Of a stretch of 45,999 nt of DNA, positions 1 through 7,415 are shown piece by piece. Origin of the DNA: an uncultured Clostridium sp. (GTDB lineage: Bacteria > Bacillota > Clostridia > TANB77 > CAG-508); the NCBI GenBank assembly GCA_930987745.1, contig CAKNKX010000011.1:1-45999 (forward strand), in the 5' to 3' direction. A model generated the notes under the pieces. It saw only the letters and a program-made list of their open reading frames with translations, made no database searches and had not been told where the DNA came from. How positions within the stretch are numbered: position 1 is the stretch's first letter; each line of letters opens with the position of its first letter. Position numbers and translations under genes: made by a program.

Positions 1-206
1 TCGCTAATAAAATAAAGCTATTTTTTAGTGAAATATTCAAAAATTATTGACAGATATTTTTACAATTTTGTTATTTTTTTATTAGATTTTTGCCTTTTTT
101 TACTATTTTTGCATAAATGTATTTATCTATTAGCGAAATTCTTTTATTTTTGATAACATAATATAACATTTATTACAATTATTTTTACTTTTTATAATTA
201 ATTTCT
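1..206. other. AT-rich non-coding stretch downstream of the relaxase gene
   Basis: No credible gene is seen. The only structure noticed is the TCGCTAAT motif at position 1 and its inverted copy near 128-137, about 120 bases apart. It may be an element-end or regulatory repeat, but nothing in the sequence decides this. Confidence 0.3.
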
Positions 207-1475
207 TTATAGTTCTTCTTCTTCAAACCAATTAAAACTACTAGAATTCTTATTTTTCAAATACCATTCTTTTATAGCTTGTTTTGATAAATTCTTTTTC
301 CAACCTTTAATTTTTCTTGAATGTTTTATATTATTTGGTCTAGTCATATTCGCTAATATATCAATTGCTATTAATGTAATAGAGTTATTATCCAACCTGC
401 TATAAGCCCTATAATTATTGCTATAAAAATTATCTTTATTTTGAAAGCCATATTTTCCTCTTTGTATTTCTCTTCTTGATGTATAAATTCGTTCATCTTG
501 TCCATAATCACTGTTTCTACATTCTCTATCAATTTTTCTTGTAAATCGTTCATAATGCTCTGTATTTCTTGTTTGTCCTTTTTCAAAGTTGTCCTTATTT
601 CGTCTATATCTTCTGTCGCTTGTTTGTTCCAAATTATCATTTCTGTTACTATATCTGGATCTAATAACATATATTTCATTATTATTTGTGTTTGTATTAT
701 CTCTTGTCCTTCTGGTATATCTATCTGATTTTTCTTCTTTAATTCTTCCATTGATGGCATTTTCCATCTCCTCCTTTAAATATTTTTTATCATTTAATTT
801 ATTATCTCTACATTTCATTCCCTCAGGTGTTGTATAAGTTATATATTTTCTCTTTTTAGTCCATAAAACTTGATATCCTAATTTATTCATATTTTTAAAA
901 AATTCAGTTTTATTTTTACTTTTTTCTAATGAATAATCAATGGCGTTTGCTAATTTCATTTTCCAACTTTGTCCTTTTAATGCTACTTGATATTCATTTT
1001 TATTATATATTCCTTGATACTTTTTCTTTTCTATTATTTCTAGTCCCTCTTCTTTACAGAGTTTATCAGAATAATCTTTTACTTTCTGCATATCATTTTT
1101 TGATTGATTAAATTTCTTTCCATTCTCAAAATTAACAGAATTTATAATCAAATGATTATGTATATGCTCTCTATCAGTATGTGTTGCAACTAATACTTGA
1201 AAGCCTTGAAAATAGTTTGCAAGTTTTATTCCTATTTCATGTGCTTTTTGAAAATTCAAAACATCTTTTGGACTAAATGATTGAACAATATGTATATATT
1301 GCCTTCCACCATTTTTATTATAAAATTCTTTAACTGTTTTCATTTCTTCCAAACAACTATTGGCAGCACAATCTTTTCCTGTTATTAAATTTGCATTTGT
1401 TTTATCTGTCCTTGTAACATAATCTATTATCGTTTTTAACTCTGCTTTTGAATTAGTAAATTTAATAATTGCCAA
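207..1475 (-). CDS. MobA/VirD2-like relaxase (MOBP-type mobilization nuclease)
   Basis: The relaxase nicks the transfer origin and carries the strand into the recipient. The first ~120 residues hold the nuclease: a conserved start region (AIIKFTNSKAELKTIIDYV), a catalytic-Tyr candidate in IDYV, and the metal-binding HUH motif HTDREHIHNHLIINSV. The rest is a polar tail rich in Arg, Asn and Asp, typical of relaxase C-termini. I prefer a TTG start at 1473-1475 because GGAGATGAAG lies just upstream. A longer ATG-initiated form reaching 1538 is open but would start deep inside mobC. The start overlaps the 3' end of mobC by about 40 nt, suggesting translational coupling. A second credible gene is nested out of frame in its 3' part (371-760). 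The family is certain; the exact subfamily is not. Confidence 0.85.
   Translation of the reverse strand: MAIIKFTNSKAELKTIIDYVTRTDKTNANLITGKDCAANSCLEEMKTVKEFYNKNGGRQYIHIVQSFSPKDVLNFQKAHEIGIKLANYFQGFQVLVATHTDREHIHNHLIINSVNFENGKKFNQSKNDMQKVKDYSDKLCKEEGLEIIEKKKYQGIYNKNEYQVALKGQSWKMKLANAIDYSLEKSKNKTEFFKNMNKLGYQVLWTKKRKYITYTTPEGMKCRDNKLNDKKYLKEEMENAINGRIKEEKSDRYTRRTRDNTNTNNNEIYVIRSRYSNRNDNLEQTSDRRYRRNKDNFEKGQTRNTEHYERFTRKIDRECRNSDYGQDERIYTSRREIQRGKYGFQNKDNFYSNNYRAYSRLDNNSITLIAIDILANMTRPNNIKHSRKIKGWKKNLSKQAIKEWYLKNKNSSSFNWFEEEEL
371..760 (-). CDS. Nested membrane protein inside the relaxase gene (MobB-like position)
   Basis: This 129-residue reading frame lies wholly within the relaxase gene in another frame on the same strand. 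It has its own strong ribosome site (AGGAGG, nine bases before ATG). The protein looks natural: a charged helical middle (roughly residues 45-100, heptad-like Leu/Ile spacing) followed by one C-terminal membrane helix (IIFIAIIIGLIAGWIITLL) and a very short tail. In RSF1010 and similar plasmids a membrane-associated mobilization protein, MobB, is encoded inside mobA in another frame. The architecture here is analogous, although I see no sequence homology. Its job might be to tether the relaxosome to the membrane. This could still be a fortuitous frame, since the low-complexity relaxase tail is permissive. Confidence 0.55.
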   Translation of the reverse strand: MPSMEELKKKNQIDIPEGQEIIQTQIIMKYMLLDPDIVTEMIIWNKQATEDIDEIRTTLKKDKQEIQSIMNDLQEKLIENVETVIMDKMNEFIHQEEKYKEENMAFKIKIIFIAIIIGLIAGWIITLLH

Positions 1476-1759
1476 ATAGACTTCATCTCCTTTTTTACAT
1501 CTTCTAAATTTATATTTGTTAATCTTCCTTGATTGCATAATTTAGTTAATTGATTTATGTTGTTTCCTATTTTTCTTAATTGTATTATTATTTCTTCTAA
1601 TCCATCTATAACTATAATTTCTTTTTTCATTGCAGTTCTTAATAAATATTCGCTAGTATTTAAGTTTGACTTTTCTATTTTACTCTTTATTTTGTTATAC
1701 TCTTTTTCATTTACTCTAAAATTAAAATGTTTATTTTTATTTTGTTTTTTCTCTATCAT
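1436..1759 (-). CDS. MobC-like relaxosome accessory protein
   Basis: This 107-residue protein has the MobC pattern: a basic N-terminus, a ribbon-helix-helix-like segment (FNFRVNEKEYNKIKSKI), a central helix with the family-typical GNNINQLTK motif and a helical C-terminus. MobC proteins bind near the nick site, help open oriT and load the relaxase. The gene precedes the relaxase gene and overlaps it, as is usual, and the candidate oriT lies just upstream. I am confident of the family because motif and gene order agree. Confidence 0.85.
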   Translation of the reverse strand: MIEKKQNKNKHFNFRVNEKEYNKIKSKIEKSNLNTSEYLLRTAMKKEIIVIDGLEEIIIQLRKIGNNINQLTKLCNQGRLTNINLEDVKKEMKSIWQLLNLLIQKQS

Positions 1760-1788
1760 AATTATCTATCCTTTCGTTTTATGGGGTT

Positions 1789-1856
1789 TGGGTTCTCCCA
1801 ATTTTTCATCGCTAATCTCTATTTTCAAGTCCATTTGTATTACAAATGGGAAGCTT
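1789..1856. other. Candidate transfer origin (oriT)
   Basis: A near-perfect inverted repeat, CCATTTGTA-t-TACAAATGG, lies at 1831-1849 directly upstream of mobC, with a smaller TGGG/CCCA repeat at 1789-1800. Mobilizable elements usually keep oriT, with an inverted repeat beside the nick site, upstream of mobC and the relaxase. The nick sequence itself cannot be recognised, so the assignment rests on position and symmetry. Confidence 0.35.
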
Positions 1857-1892
1857 GCCTAAAATAAATTCAAAAAAATAAACTTGTTAGGA

Positions 1893-2378
1893 TTACAAGC
1901 TTGTATTTAGATTTGCATATAGTCCATTTAAAAATTCTTTTGGATATTCTCTGCCTATATACTTTTTATTTTTTATATTTCTTTTTATATCTTTATCATT
2001 TGTGTTAATAGGTATTTTACAATTTTGATAATTCGTTTTATCATTTTTGTTAACAGTGTATCCACAATTTTGATAATACCTGTTCATAACTTCTTTTAGA
2101 GGTATTATTTGTCTATTTTCTATTTCTTTTGAATTTGATTTATAATTCATATTTATTTTTATATAGTTCTTCTTCTTTAAAGAATTTATTATTCTTGATA
2201 TACTTACAACTGTTACATTTAAAATATCAGAAAAATAATTATTAGTTGCAAAACAGTATCCTTTGTCTTTACTTAAATATATAATCATAGATAATATTAT
2301 TTTTTCCTTATCTGATAATTTGTTGTTTATCAATATTTCTGATGGCATCCATAATCCTTTTAAATCTGATTTGTTCAT
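1893..2378 (-). CDS. Helix-turn-helix (replication-initiator-like) protein of the mobile element
   Basis: This 161-residue protein opens with the pattern seen in HTH proteins of small mobile elements (WMPSEILINNKLSDKEKIILSMI), followed by a winged-helix-like segment (FSDILNVTVVSISRIINSLKKKNYI, roughly residues 48-72) and a polar, Asn/Lys-rich tail. Such proteins often sit beside mob genes as replication initiators or regulators. No catalytic motif is visible, so DNA binding is the only supported role. It lies just upstream of mobC on the same strand. Confidence 0.6.
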   Translation of the reverse strand: MNKSDLKGLWMPSEILINNKLSDKEKIILSMIIYLSKDKGYCFATNNYFSDILNVTVVSISRIINSLKKKNYIKINMNYKSNSKEIENRQIIPLKEVMNRYYQNCGYTVNKNDKTNYQNCKIPINTNDKDIKRNIKNKKYIGREYPKEFLNGLYANLNTSL

Positions 2379-2401
2379 TTTATTTCACATCATCTCCTAT
2401 C

Positions 2402-2431
2402 AAAAAAAGACCAAGTATTGCTACTTAGTCT
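2402..2431 (-). terminator. Intrinsic terminator of the phosphoesterase gene
   Basis: On the minus strand AGACTAAGTA-GCAA-TACTTGGTCT forms a 10-bp hairpin with one G-U pair, followed by seven T. It ends the chromosomal-type gene cluster next to the mobile module. Confidence 0.8.
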
Positions 2432-2447
2432 ATACTCAAATTTATTA

Positions 2448-3176
2448 TTATTCCTTTCCATAGAAAATTTTTAATATTCCTTTATAAAACGGAAATTTTA
2501 ATCTTTCTATTTCTTGTATTACTTCATTAACATCATATTCTATTCTTAATTGTTCGTAATGTATCTCATTTTTATTTATTTCTAATATTCCTGCATTTGC
2601 TATATTACTTTTTATAGGACATCCTAAAGAACCTGAATTTATATACCATTTATTTTTTTTATTATTAATACTTGTCGTATGTGTATGTCCATATATGAAT
2701 ATATCAGCATCTATTCCACTAAACATTTCTTCATTTTGTTTGATTGTAGGCTTCCTAATATGTTTTTTATATGTTCCCTTTTCATTACTTGGATAATGGA
2801 CAATATATATTTTCTTGCCTTCAATTTCTATTATGTTTGATATTTTGAATTGTCTAATAAAATTTTTAGAATTTTCGGTTAATTTGCTGTGTGTCCATTC
2901 GTGATTGTCTATTTCTTCTAAACTCATTATTCTTTTATCATCATGTACATTTTTTGGCAGTCCTTTTAATAAATATTGTTCATGATTTCCTCTTACCGCT
3001 ATTAATTTATCTTTATTTTTCATTAATTCTTCTACTGTTTCTTCTGGTTTTGGTCCTATTCCAATTATATCTCCACAACAGATTATTTTATCTACTTTGA
3101 TTCTCTCAAATTTACTTAATACCTCATTTAGTGCAATAATATTACTATGAACATCTGTTATTATTCCAATTTTCAT
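2448..3176 (-). CDS. Calcineurin-like metallophosphoesterase (YfcE/MJ0936 type)
   Basis: A 242-residue binuclear-metal phosphoesterase. The full motif set is visible: DVHSN near residue 8, GDIIGIG near 36, GNHE near 64 and GHTHT near 165, spaced as in the YfcE/MJ0936 family. Members hydrolyse phosphodiesters or phosphomonoesters, and the physiological substrate is usually unknown. The length is normal. It directly follows the Nudix gene at 3179 (two-base gap), so the two are probably co-transcribed. Confidence 0.9.
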   Translation of the reverse strand: MKIGIITDVHSNIIALNEVLSKFERIKVDKIICCGDIIGIGPKPEETVEELMKNKDKLIAVRGNHEQYLLKGLPKNVHDDKRIMSLEEIDNHEWTHSKLTENSKNFIRQFKISNIIEIEGKKIYIVHYPSNEKGTYKKHIRKPTIKQNEEMFSGIDADIFIYGHTHTTSINNKKNKWYINSGSLGCPIKSNIANAGILEINKNEIHYEQLRIEYDVNEVIQEIERLKFPFYKGILKIFYGKE

Positions 3177-3178
3177 TT

Positions 3179-3721
3179 TTATTCACCCAAAATTTGCTTT
3201 CTTTTATTTTTTAATAAATTTATTTCCCTATAAAAGTCATCATCATCCCAATCACAAAAAGTATAATCAGAATCATTATTCTTTTTAGCCAATTCCATAT
3301 CTTCAATTGTAACATACTTAACTTCTGCTACTTCTTCTTTTTGTAATATGTAATCTTTTATTTTATACTTAACTACAAATATAAAATTATACCCAAATCG
3401 TTTATTCTTATCATTACTTTTATAAATATCTACAATTTTAATTTGCTTTTTTGGAATTTCAATTCCTAATTCTTCTTTTACTTCCCTAAATATAGCTTCC
3501 TCAACAGTTTCTCCACTGTCAACTTGTCCACCAGTTTTAGCCCATTTATTTGGATTTCTTACTTTATTTGCTGTTCTTTTTTGTAAAAGCAGTTCTCCTT
3601 TTTCATTCATTATCCAACAAGAAACTGTCCTTCTCCACAGTCCTTTATTATATGCTACCCACCTATCTTCCACTTGTCCAGTTAATTTATTATTTTCATC
3701 TACAATATCTACTAATTCCAT
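3179..3721 (-). CDS. Nudix hydrolase, IPP-isomerase-like (YfcD type), copy 1
   Basis: This 180-residue Nudix protein starts with the YfcD/IPP-isomerase-like N-terminus (ELVDIVDENNKLTGQVEDR) and carries a complete Nudix box (GGQVDSGETVEEAIFREVKEELGIE compressed around residues 66-90). The glutamates of REVKEE bind the catalytic metal. Proteins of this group hydrolyse nucleoside-diphosphate-linked substrates; which one cannot be read from sequence. A close paralogue lies at 5788-6327, so this region has been duplicated. The ATG at 3721 follows a GGAGT ribosome site. Confidence 0.88.
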   Translation of the reverse strand: MELVDIVDENNKLTGQVEDRWVAYNKGLWRRTVSCWIMNEKGELLLQKRTANKVRNPNKWAKTGGQVDSGETVEEAIFREVKEELGIEIPKKQIKIVDIYKSNDKNKRFGYNFIFVVKYKIKDYILQKEEVAEVKYVTIEDMELAKKNNDSDYTFCDWDDDDFYREINLLKNKRKQILGE

Positions 3722-3822
3722 GTGATACTCCTTTTCTTTTTTTTCTTATTTTATCATCATGTCTTTTCACTTTCAACAGAAATTAAAAAAATTGCAAACT
3801 TTTACATCTGCAATTCTTTAAT

Positions 3823-4137
3823 TTATAATTTATTTTTCCAGTCAGTTGCACCATACAAAATTCTTTCTACATTTACTATTTTTTCATCTTCATTGACTCT
3901 ATAAAAAGCAATATAATTTTTAATAATTAATTTTCTAAACTTATATTTTTTTATCATATCATAATCAATAATAGCAAATTTTTGTGGATTATATTTTAAA
4001 GTATTAATTTCATTCTTTATTAATTCAGCATATCTTTCTGCGATATTAGGCTCTAATAATTTGTATTTTATATATCTAATAATACTTTTATAGTCCTCTT
4101 TTGCTTGAATAGATAATTCTACTTTGTATTCTTCCAA
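3823..4137 (-). CDS. RelE/ParE-family toxin
   Basis: A small basic protein of the RelE/ParE fold (about 104 residues from the preferred start). The pattern is the family's: YKVELSIQAKEDYKSIIRYI at the N-terminus, a central helix pair, KFRKLIIKNYIAFYRV strands and a C-terminal VERILYGATDW strand. RelE members cut mRNA on the ribosome and ParE members poison gyrase; these cannot be told apart here. I prefer a TTG start at 4135-4137, because GGAGG lies eight bases upstream and that site overlaps the alternative ATG at 4152. It follows its antitoxin gene directly, as in other pairs. Confidence 0.82.
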   Translation of the reverse strand: MEEYKVELSIQAKEDYKSIIRYIKYKLLEPNIAERYAELIKNEINTLKYNPQKFAIIDYDMIKKYKFRKLIIKNYIAFYRVNEDEKIVNVERILYGATDWKNKL

Positions 4138-4153
4138 TACCAAAACCTCCATT

Positions 4154-4408
4154 TTAATTTGCTAAAATTCCTTTAACTTCTTCATATGCTTCTTCAATAG
4201 AACATACCTTTCCATTATTAGTATCTTCCATACCTTTTTTTAATTTTCCCAATAAATCTTTATCATCTTTTATAATTAAATCATCTGGAGCTTTTGTCAT
4301 ATAAGAAAATTTAAGGTATTCTATATAATCTACAACTTTATTTGATAATTCTTCTGGTAAACTTTCAATTACATTATATAATTCTTTTTGTTTCATTGTC
4401 ATAATCAT
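4154..4408 (-). CDS. Antitoxin partner of the RelE/ParE toxin
   Basis: An 84-residue acidic protein just upstream of the toxin. The first half (KELYNVIESLPEELSNKVVDYIEYLKF) resembles DUF2281/RelB-type antitoxin N-termini, which dimerise and bind the operator. The acidic second half, ending SIEEAYEEVKGIL, is the likely toxin-wrapping tail. The ribosome site GGAGATG precedes the ATG cluster at 4398-4408, so the exact start among three ATGs is uncertain. Neutralisation of the toxin and autorepression of the promoter near 4437 are inferred from the family. Confidence 0.78.
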   Translation of the reverse strand: MIMTMKQKELYNVIESLPEELSNKVVDYIEYLKFSYMTKAPDDLIIKDDKDLLGKLKKGMEDTNNGKVCSIEEAYEEVKGILAN

Positions 4409-4436
4409 TCATCTCCTTTTTTGGATTTATATTAAT

Positions 4437-4445
4437 ATTATACCA
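4437..4445 (-). promoter_or_regulatory. Extended -10 promoter of the toxin-antitoxin operon
   Basis: The minus strand reads TGG-TATAAT, an extended -10 element about 30 bases before the antitoxin start. No good -35 box is seen at normal distance, which is common with extended -10 promoters. Confidence 0.55.
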
Positions 4446-4482
4446 CACTTTTGCTAAATTTTGTTGATTTTTTAAATTTTTA

Positions 4483-4725
4483 TCAATTTTTTATAAAGGA
4501 ATAGTTACTTTTATTTTTTACTTTATGCAGTAAGCTAACCCCTACATCTGGTGTTCCATGTCCTGCATCTAAAATTATACTTTTTCCAGATGCCGGAACA
4601 GCAGTTACTTCTGATGTTTTTTTATTATCAATGTTTATCACTGATGTTTTTATAAGGAAAGTTGATATTCCTATTATTAAACAAAAAATTATTATTAATA
4701 TTCTTCTTTTACTTAGTATAACCAT
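4483..4725 (-). pseudogene. Truncated N-acetylmuramoyl-L-alanine amidase (CwlD-like N-terminus)
   Basis: Only 80 residues remain: an N-terminal membrane anchor (residues 7-27), a short linker, and the start of an amidase_3 domain (SIILDAGHGTPDVG, whose His is the first zinc ligand). The frame then runs into unrelated sequence (LLHKVKNKSNYSF) and stops. Family members need about 150 further residues with the Glu, second His and catalytic Glu, so it cannot be an active amidase. It is most likely a deletion relic, with the toxin-antitoxin operon now lying beyond the break. Confidence 0.7.
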
Positions 4726-4733
4726 AAAAAACT

Positions 4734-4769
4734 CCTAATATAAATAATTTATATAATATTTATATTAGG
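4734..4769. terminator. Bidirectional AT-rich terminator hairpin
   Basis: CCTAATATAAATA pairs perfectly with TATTTATATTAGG. T-runs follow on both strands. It ends the Nudix gene at 4792 on the minus strand. Confidence 0.7.
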
Positions 4770-4791
4770 AATTTTTCTTTATATTCATTAT

Positions 4792-5268
4792 TTAATTTGC
4801 CATATCATCATTTATTTTATGTACTGGGAATTTATTTTCTTTTATTATATCTTTTAAACAGATTGGTAGAATATTATATTTATCTATTTCATTTAAGTCT
4901 ACCCATTGATATTGTAAATAGTCTTTTCCTTCTTTATTTTTCAATGTATATTCTATTTTTTTATCTTCTTCATTTTCAAAGTCTATTTTGTATAAAAAGT
5001 ATATTTCATGGTATTTCTTACCTTCCATTTCAAAGAAATTCTCAATTGTTGATACATATTCTATTATTTCTATTTCTTTTCCAAGCTCTTCTTCCATTTC
5101 TCTTTTAATTGTTTTATCTGATGATTCTCCTAATTCCACTCTACCTCCTGGTAAACAATAATGGTCTTTTGTTACATCTCTATGTGTTAATACTTTATTG
5201 TTATGTATTATTAGTCCTGCTGTTCTTATGTTTAATTTGTAATCCTCAACATCTAAAGTTAAATCCAT
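4792..5268 (-). CDS. Nudix hydrolase (MutT-like)
   Basis: A small single-domain Nudix protein of about 158 residues. The Nudix box GGRVELGESSDKTIKREMEEELG is complete, preceded by a typical strand (RTAGLIIHNNKVLTHRD) and CLPGG. I prefer the ATG at 5268 because GGGAGATG stands seven bases before it; an upstream ATG at 5283 lies inside that ribosome site. It follows the GNAT gene by a few bases and is the second of three Nudix genes in 3.2 kb. The substrate is unknown; nucleotide sanitation is plausible but not shown. Confidence 0.87.
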   Translation of the reverse strand: MDLTLDVEDYKLNIRTAGLIIHNNKVLTHRDVTKDHYCLPGGRVELGESSDKTIKREMEEELGKEIEIIEYVSTIENFFEMEGKKYHEIYFLYKIDFENEEDKKIEYTLKNKEGKDYLQYQWVDLNEIDKYNILPICLKDIIKENKFPVHKINDDMAN

Positions 5269-5288
5269 AATTTCATCTCCCATATTAT

Positions 5289-5795
5289 TTAAATATCATA
5301 TATATATCCAACTTCTTTATATTTCTTACCTTCTTTTTCAAAATATTTTTCAGGAGTTATTAGTTTGCCTCCCATTTTCTCGTAAAATCCTCTTCCTATT
5401 TTGTTTTCTTCTAAACACCATAATACCATTTTCTTTTTTCCTTTTTCTTTTAAGTCATTTTTTACATATTCCATTAATTTTCTACCCGTTCCATGCCCAA
5501 TATTATCATAGTCTACATATATTGCTAATATTTCAGAATCTATATCAGTGTTTTCATATTTTACATTACTTGAATATTTACAATATCCAACTACAATTTC
5601 ATTTTCTTCAGCAATAATTACATTATCTTTATTATAGTTTTTTCTCCATCTTTCAATTTTCTCGTTTCTATTTAGGTTATTTAATGTATCATCATCAATT
5701 ATTCCTTTATATACTTTTTTCCAATCTCTTATGTTTATATCTACTATTTTTTCTATATCTTCATATCTCATTTTTCTTATTTCCATATTACTCAC
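5289..5795 (-). CDS. GNAT-family N-acetyltransferase
   Basis: A 168-residue GNAT protein. The N-terminal strand-helix is IRKMRYEDIEKIVDINIRDW. Motif A, the acetyl-CoA pyrophosphate loop, is EILAIYVDYDNIGHGTGRKLMEYV with the Q/RxxGxG/A pattern degenerate (NIGHGTG). The C-terminal LWCLEENKIGRGFYEKMGG is typical of acetyltransferase_1. The acceptor is unknown. The start overlaps the end of the Nudix gene at 5788 by eight bases, indicating an operon of GNAT and Nudix genes. Confidence 0.87.
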   Translation of the reverse strand: MSNMEIRKMRYEDIEKIVDINIRDWKKVYKGIIDDDTLNNLNRNEKIERWRKNYNKDNVIIAEENEIVVGYCKYSSNVKYENTDIDSEILAIYVDYDNIGHGTGRKLMEYVKNDLKEKGKKKMVLWCLEENKIGRGFYEKMGGKLITPEKYFEKEGKKYKEVGYIYDI

Positions 5796-6327
5796 CTAAA
5801 ATCTCTTTTCTTTTTTCTTTTAATAAATTAATTTCTCTGTTAATATCTTCCTCTGTCCAGTTAGAAAAATTATATCTTTCATCTTTTTTTCTTGCTGATT
5901 CTTCAATTTCTTCAATTGATACATATTTTACTTCATCTACTTCTTCTTTTTGAATAGTATATTCTTCTATTTTATAGTCTACAACAAATATATAGTTATA
6001 TGAAAAATGTCTATTTATTTCATTTTTCTTTATATTCACTACTTTTATCTGTTCTTTTGAAATTTCTATTCCTAGTTCTTCTTTTACTTCTCTAAATATT
6101 GCCTCTCCTACACTTTCACCTTTATCTACCTGTCCACCTGTTTTAGACCATTTACCTGGTGTTCTTCTTTTAGTTAATGCTCTTTTTTGTAGCAATACTT
6201 CTCCTTTTTTGTTCATTATCCAACTTGAAACTGTTCTTCTCCATTTTCCTTTTTCATATGCTACCCATCTATCTTCTACTTCTCCTGTTAGGTTATTGTT
6301 TTCATCTACAATGTCTACTAATTCCAT
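5788..6327 (-). CDS. Nudix hydrolase, IPP-isomerase-like (YfcD type), copy 2
   Basis: A 179-residue paralogue of the gene at 3179-3721. The two share the N-terminus ELVDIVDENN-LTG-VEDRWVAY, the WRRTVS-WIMN segment, the Nudix box (GGQVDKGESVGEAIFREVKEELGIE compressed) and the C-terminal REINLLK--RK-ILGE. The copies differ mainly in the middle and in the acidic segment before the C-terminus. The pair could act on different but related nucleotide-linked substrates. It is the first gene of the run Nudix-GNAT-Nudix. Confidence 0.88.
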   Translation of the reverse strand: MELVDIVDENNNLTGEVEDRWVAYEKGKWRRTVSSWIMNKKGEVLLQKRALTKRRTPGKWSKTGGQVDKGESVGEAIFREVKEELGIEISKEQIKVVNIKKNEINRHFSYNYIFVVDYKIEEYTIQKEEVDEVKYVSIEEIEESARKKDERYNFSNWTEEDINREINLLKEKRKEILGE

Positions 6328-6350
6328 GTAATTCTCCTTTCTTTTTGTAT

Positions 6351-6394
6351 ATAAAAACTCTCAATATAAATTGTGTATAATTATATTAAGAGTT
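6351..6394 (-). terminator. Terminator downstream of the GGDEF gene
   Basis: A 14-bp stem (6356-6369 with 6381-6394, one G-U pair) is followed on the minus strand by TTTTTAT. Confidence 0.75.
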
Positions 6395-6402
6395 CTTTTG
6401 TT

Positions 6403-7335
6403 TTATATACTGTTTTTTCTTCTATCTATTGCGTAACTACTTCCCATAACTGATTTTGCTGCATGTTTTACTTGTGCTCCAATTTCTCCTATTTCTAGTA
6501 TATTATGAAATCTTCCTGCATCTGCAACAACTACTCCTATTGATAAAGAGGTTAGTGGGAATTGTTCTATTATTCCTTTTCTATTTGCAACTTCTATATA
6601 TCCTTGCTCCATATCTTCTTCTGTGAAAAATGCTCCTATTTTTTTATCAAATTCTGCTAATATATTTTGGCATAATTCTTCACAGTTACATCCAGGAACT
6701 ATTGCAACAAAGTCATCTCCACCAATATGTCCTACAAATGTATTTTCTATTTTATCACTATGTACTGAATTTACTATTGTATCTGCTGTAAATTCTATAA
6801 TTTGGTCTCCTTTTAAGAAACCATATACATCATTATATGCTTTAAAATTGTCTAAGTCTAAGTATAGCACTGAAAAATCTTCATTTCTACTTATCCTTTT
6901 CTTTAATTCTGCATGAATCTGTACATTTCCTGGAAGTCCAGTAAGTGGACTTACCCTTCTGTTACTTGCAAGTAACCTACTTAAGTTTTTTACTGTATAA
7001 TACAGGTATTCTTCATCTACAGGTTTTTTTATAAAATATTCTATTGATTCTTGCAAAATCCTTATCCTATGGTCTTTTGTATTTTTTGATGATACAACTA
7101 TAACTGGTGTTATTGTGTTATCTTCGTCTTTTCTTATTTTCCTACATAAGTCTACAACATCTCTATCTATTGCATCTTCATTTATTACTATTAAGGATGG
7201 TATGTTTTTTAGTGCTACATCTATTTGTTCTGTTTTTACACTTATGAACTTATATTCTTTATCATTTTTAAATAATTCTCTAAATATTACAATTGACGAA
7301 TCATCATCATCAATAATGTATATTTCTTGTACCAT
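6403..7335 (-). CDS. Response-regulator-like diguanylate cyclase (degenerate REC + GGDEF)
   Basis: 310 residues in two domains. Residues 1-125 form a receiver fold with the acidic pocket IIDDDD near residue 9 and the conserved Lys in KKP near 105. The phospho-acceptor position is Asn52 (LIVINED) instead of Asp, so ordinary phosphorylation is unlikely. Residues ~130-305 form a GGDEF domain with SPLTGLPGN, LDLDNFKAYND and the active-site loop GGDDF near 206, close enough to consensus to suggest c-di-GMP synthesis from GTP. No RxxD inhibitory site is evident five residues upstream. It has its own terminator and stands alone. Confidence 0.88.
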   Translation of the reverse strand: MVQEIYIIDDDDSSIVIFRELFKNDKEYKFISVKTEQIDVALKNIPSLIVINEDAIDRDVVDLCRKIRKDEDNTITPVIVVSSKNTKDHRIRILQESIEYFIKKPVDEEYLYYTVKNLSRLLASNRRVSPLTGLPGNVQIHAELKKRISRNEDFSVLYLDLDNFKAYNDVYGFLKGDQIIEFTADTIVNSVHSDKIENTFVGHIGGDDFVAIVPGCNCEELCQNILAEFDKKIGAFFTEEDMEQGYIEVANRKGIIEQFPLTSLSIGVVVADAGRFHNILEIGEIGAQVKHAAKSVMGSSYAIDRRKNSI

Positions 7336-7380
7336 CTATATCACCTTTTCTTCTCTTTTTTAATCATTCCTATTATATAC

Positions 7381-7409
7381 AAAAGGACTTGCTAATTGCA
7401 AGCCCTTTT
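7381..7409 (-). terminator. Terminator of the CmpB-like gene
   Basis: A 12-bp stem (AAAAGGACTTGC with GCAAGCCCTTTT, one mismatch) lies immediately after the stop at 7416 of the frameshift-joined gene. Its place supports one transcription unit from 8202 to 7416. Confidence 0.65.
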
Positions 7410-7415
7410 GGTATT

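Larger units (their letters stand above)
1..2400. mobile_element. Integrated mobilizable element or remnant (HTH/Rep-like, MobC, relaxase)
   Basis: Three minus-strand genes in the order HTH/Rep-like protein, MobC, relaxase form a classic mobilization module, with an inverted repeat between the first two that could be the transfer origin. The relaxase tail uses CGA arginine codons more than the neighbouring chromosomal genes. The motif TCGCTAAT occurs near 1-8, 345 and 1809, and inverted near 128-137. No integrase or conjugation genes are visible, and the left end lies outside the window, so the extent is uncertain. The right limit is set by the chromosomal-type phosphoesterase gene and its terminator at about 2402-2431. 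Confidence 0.5.
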
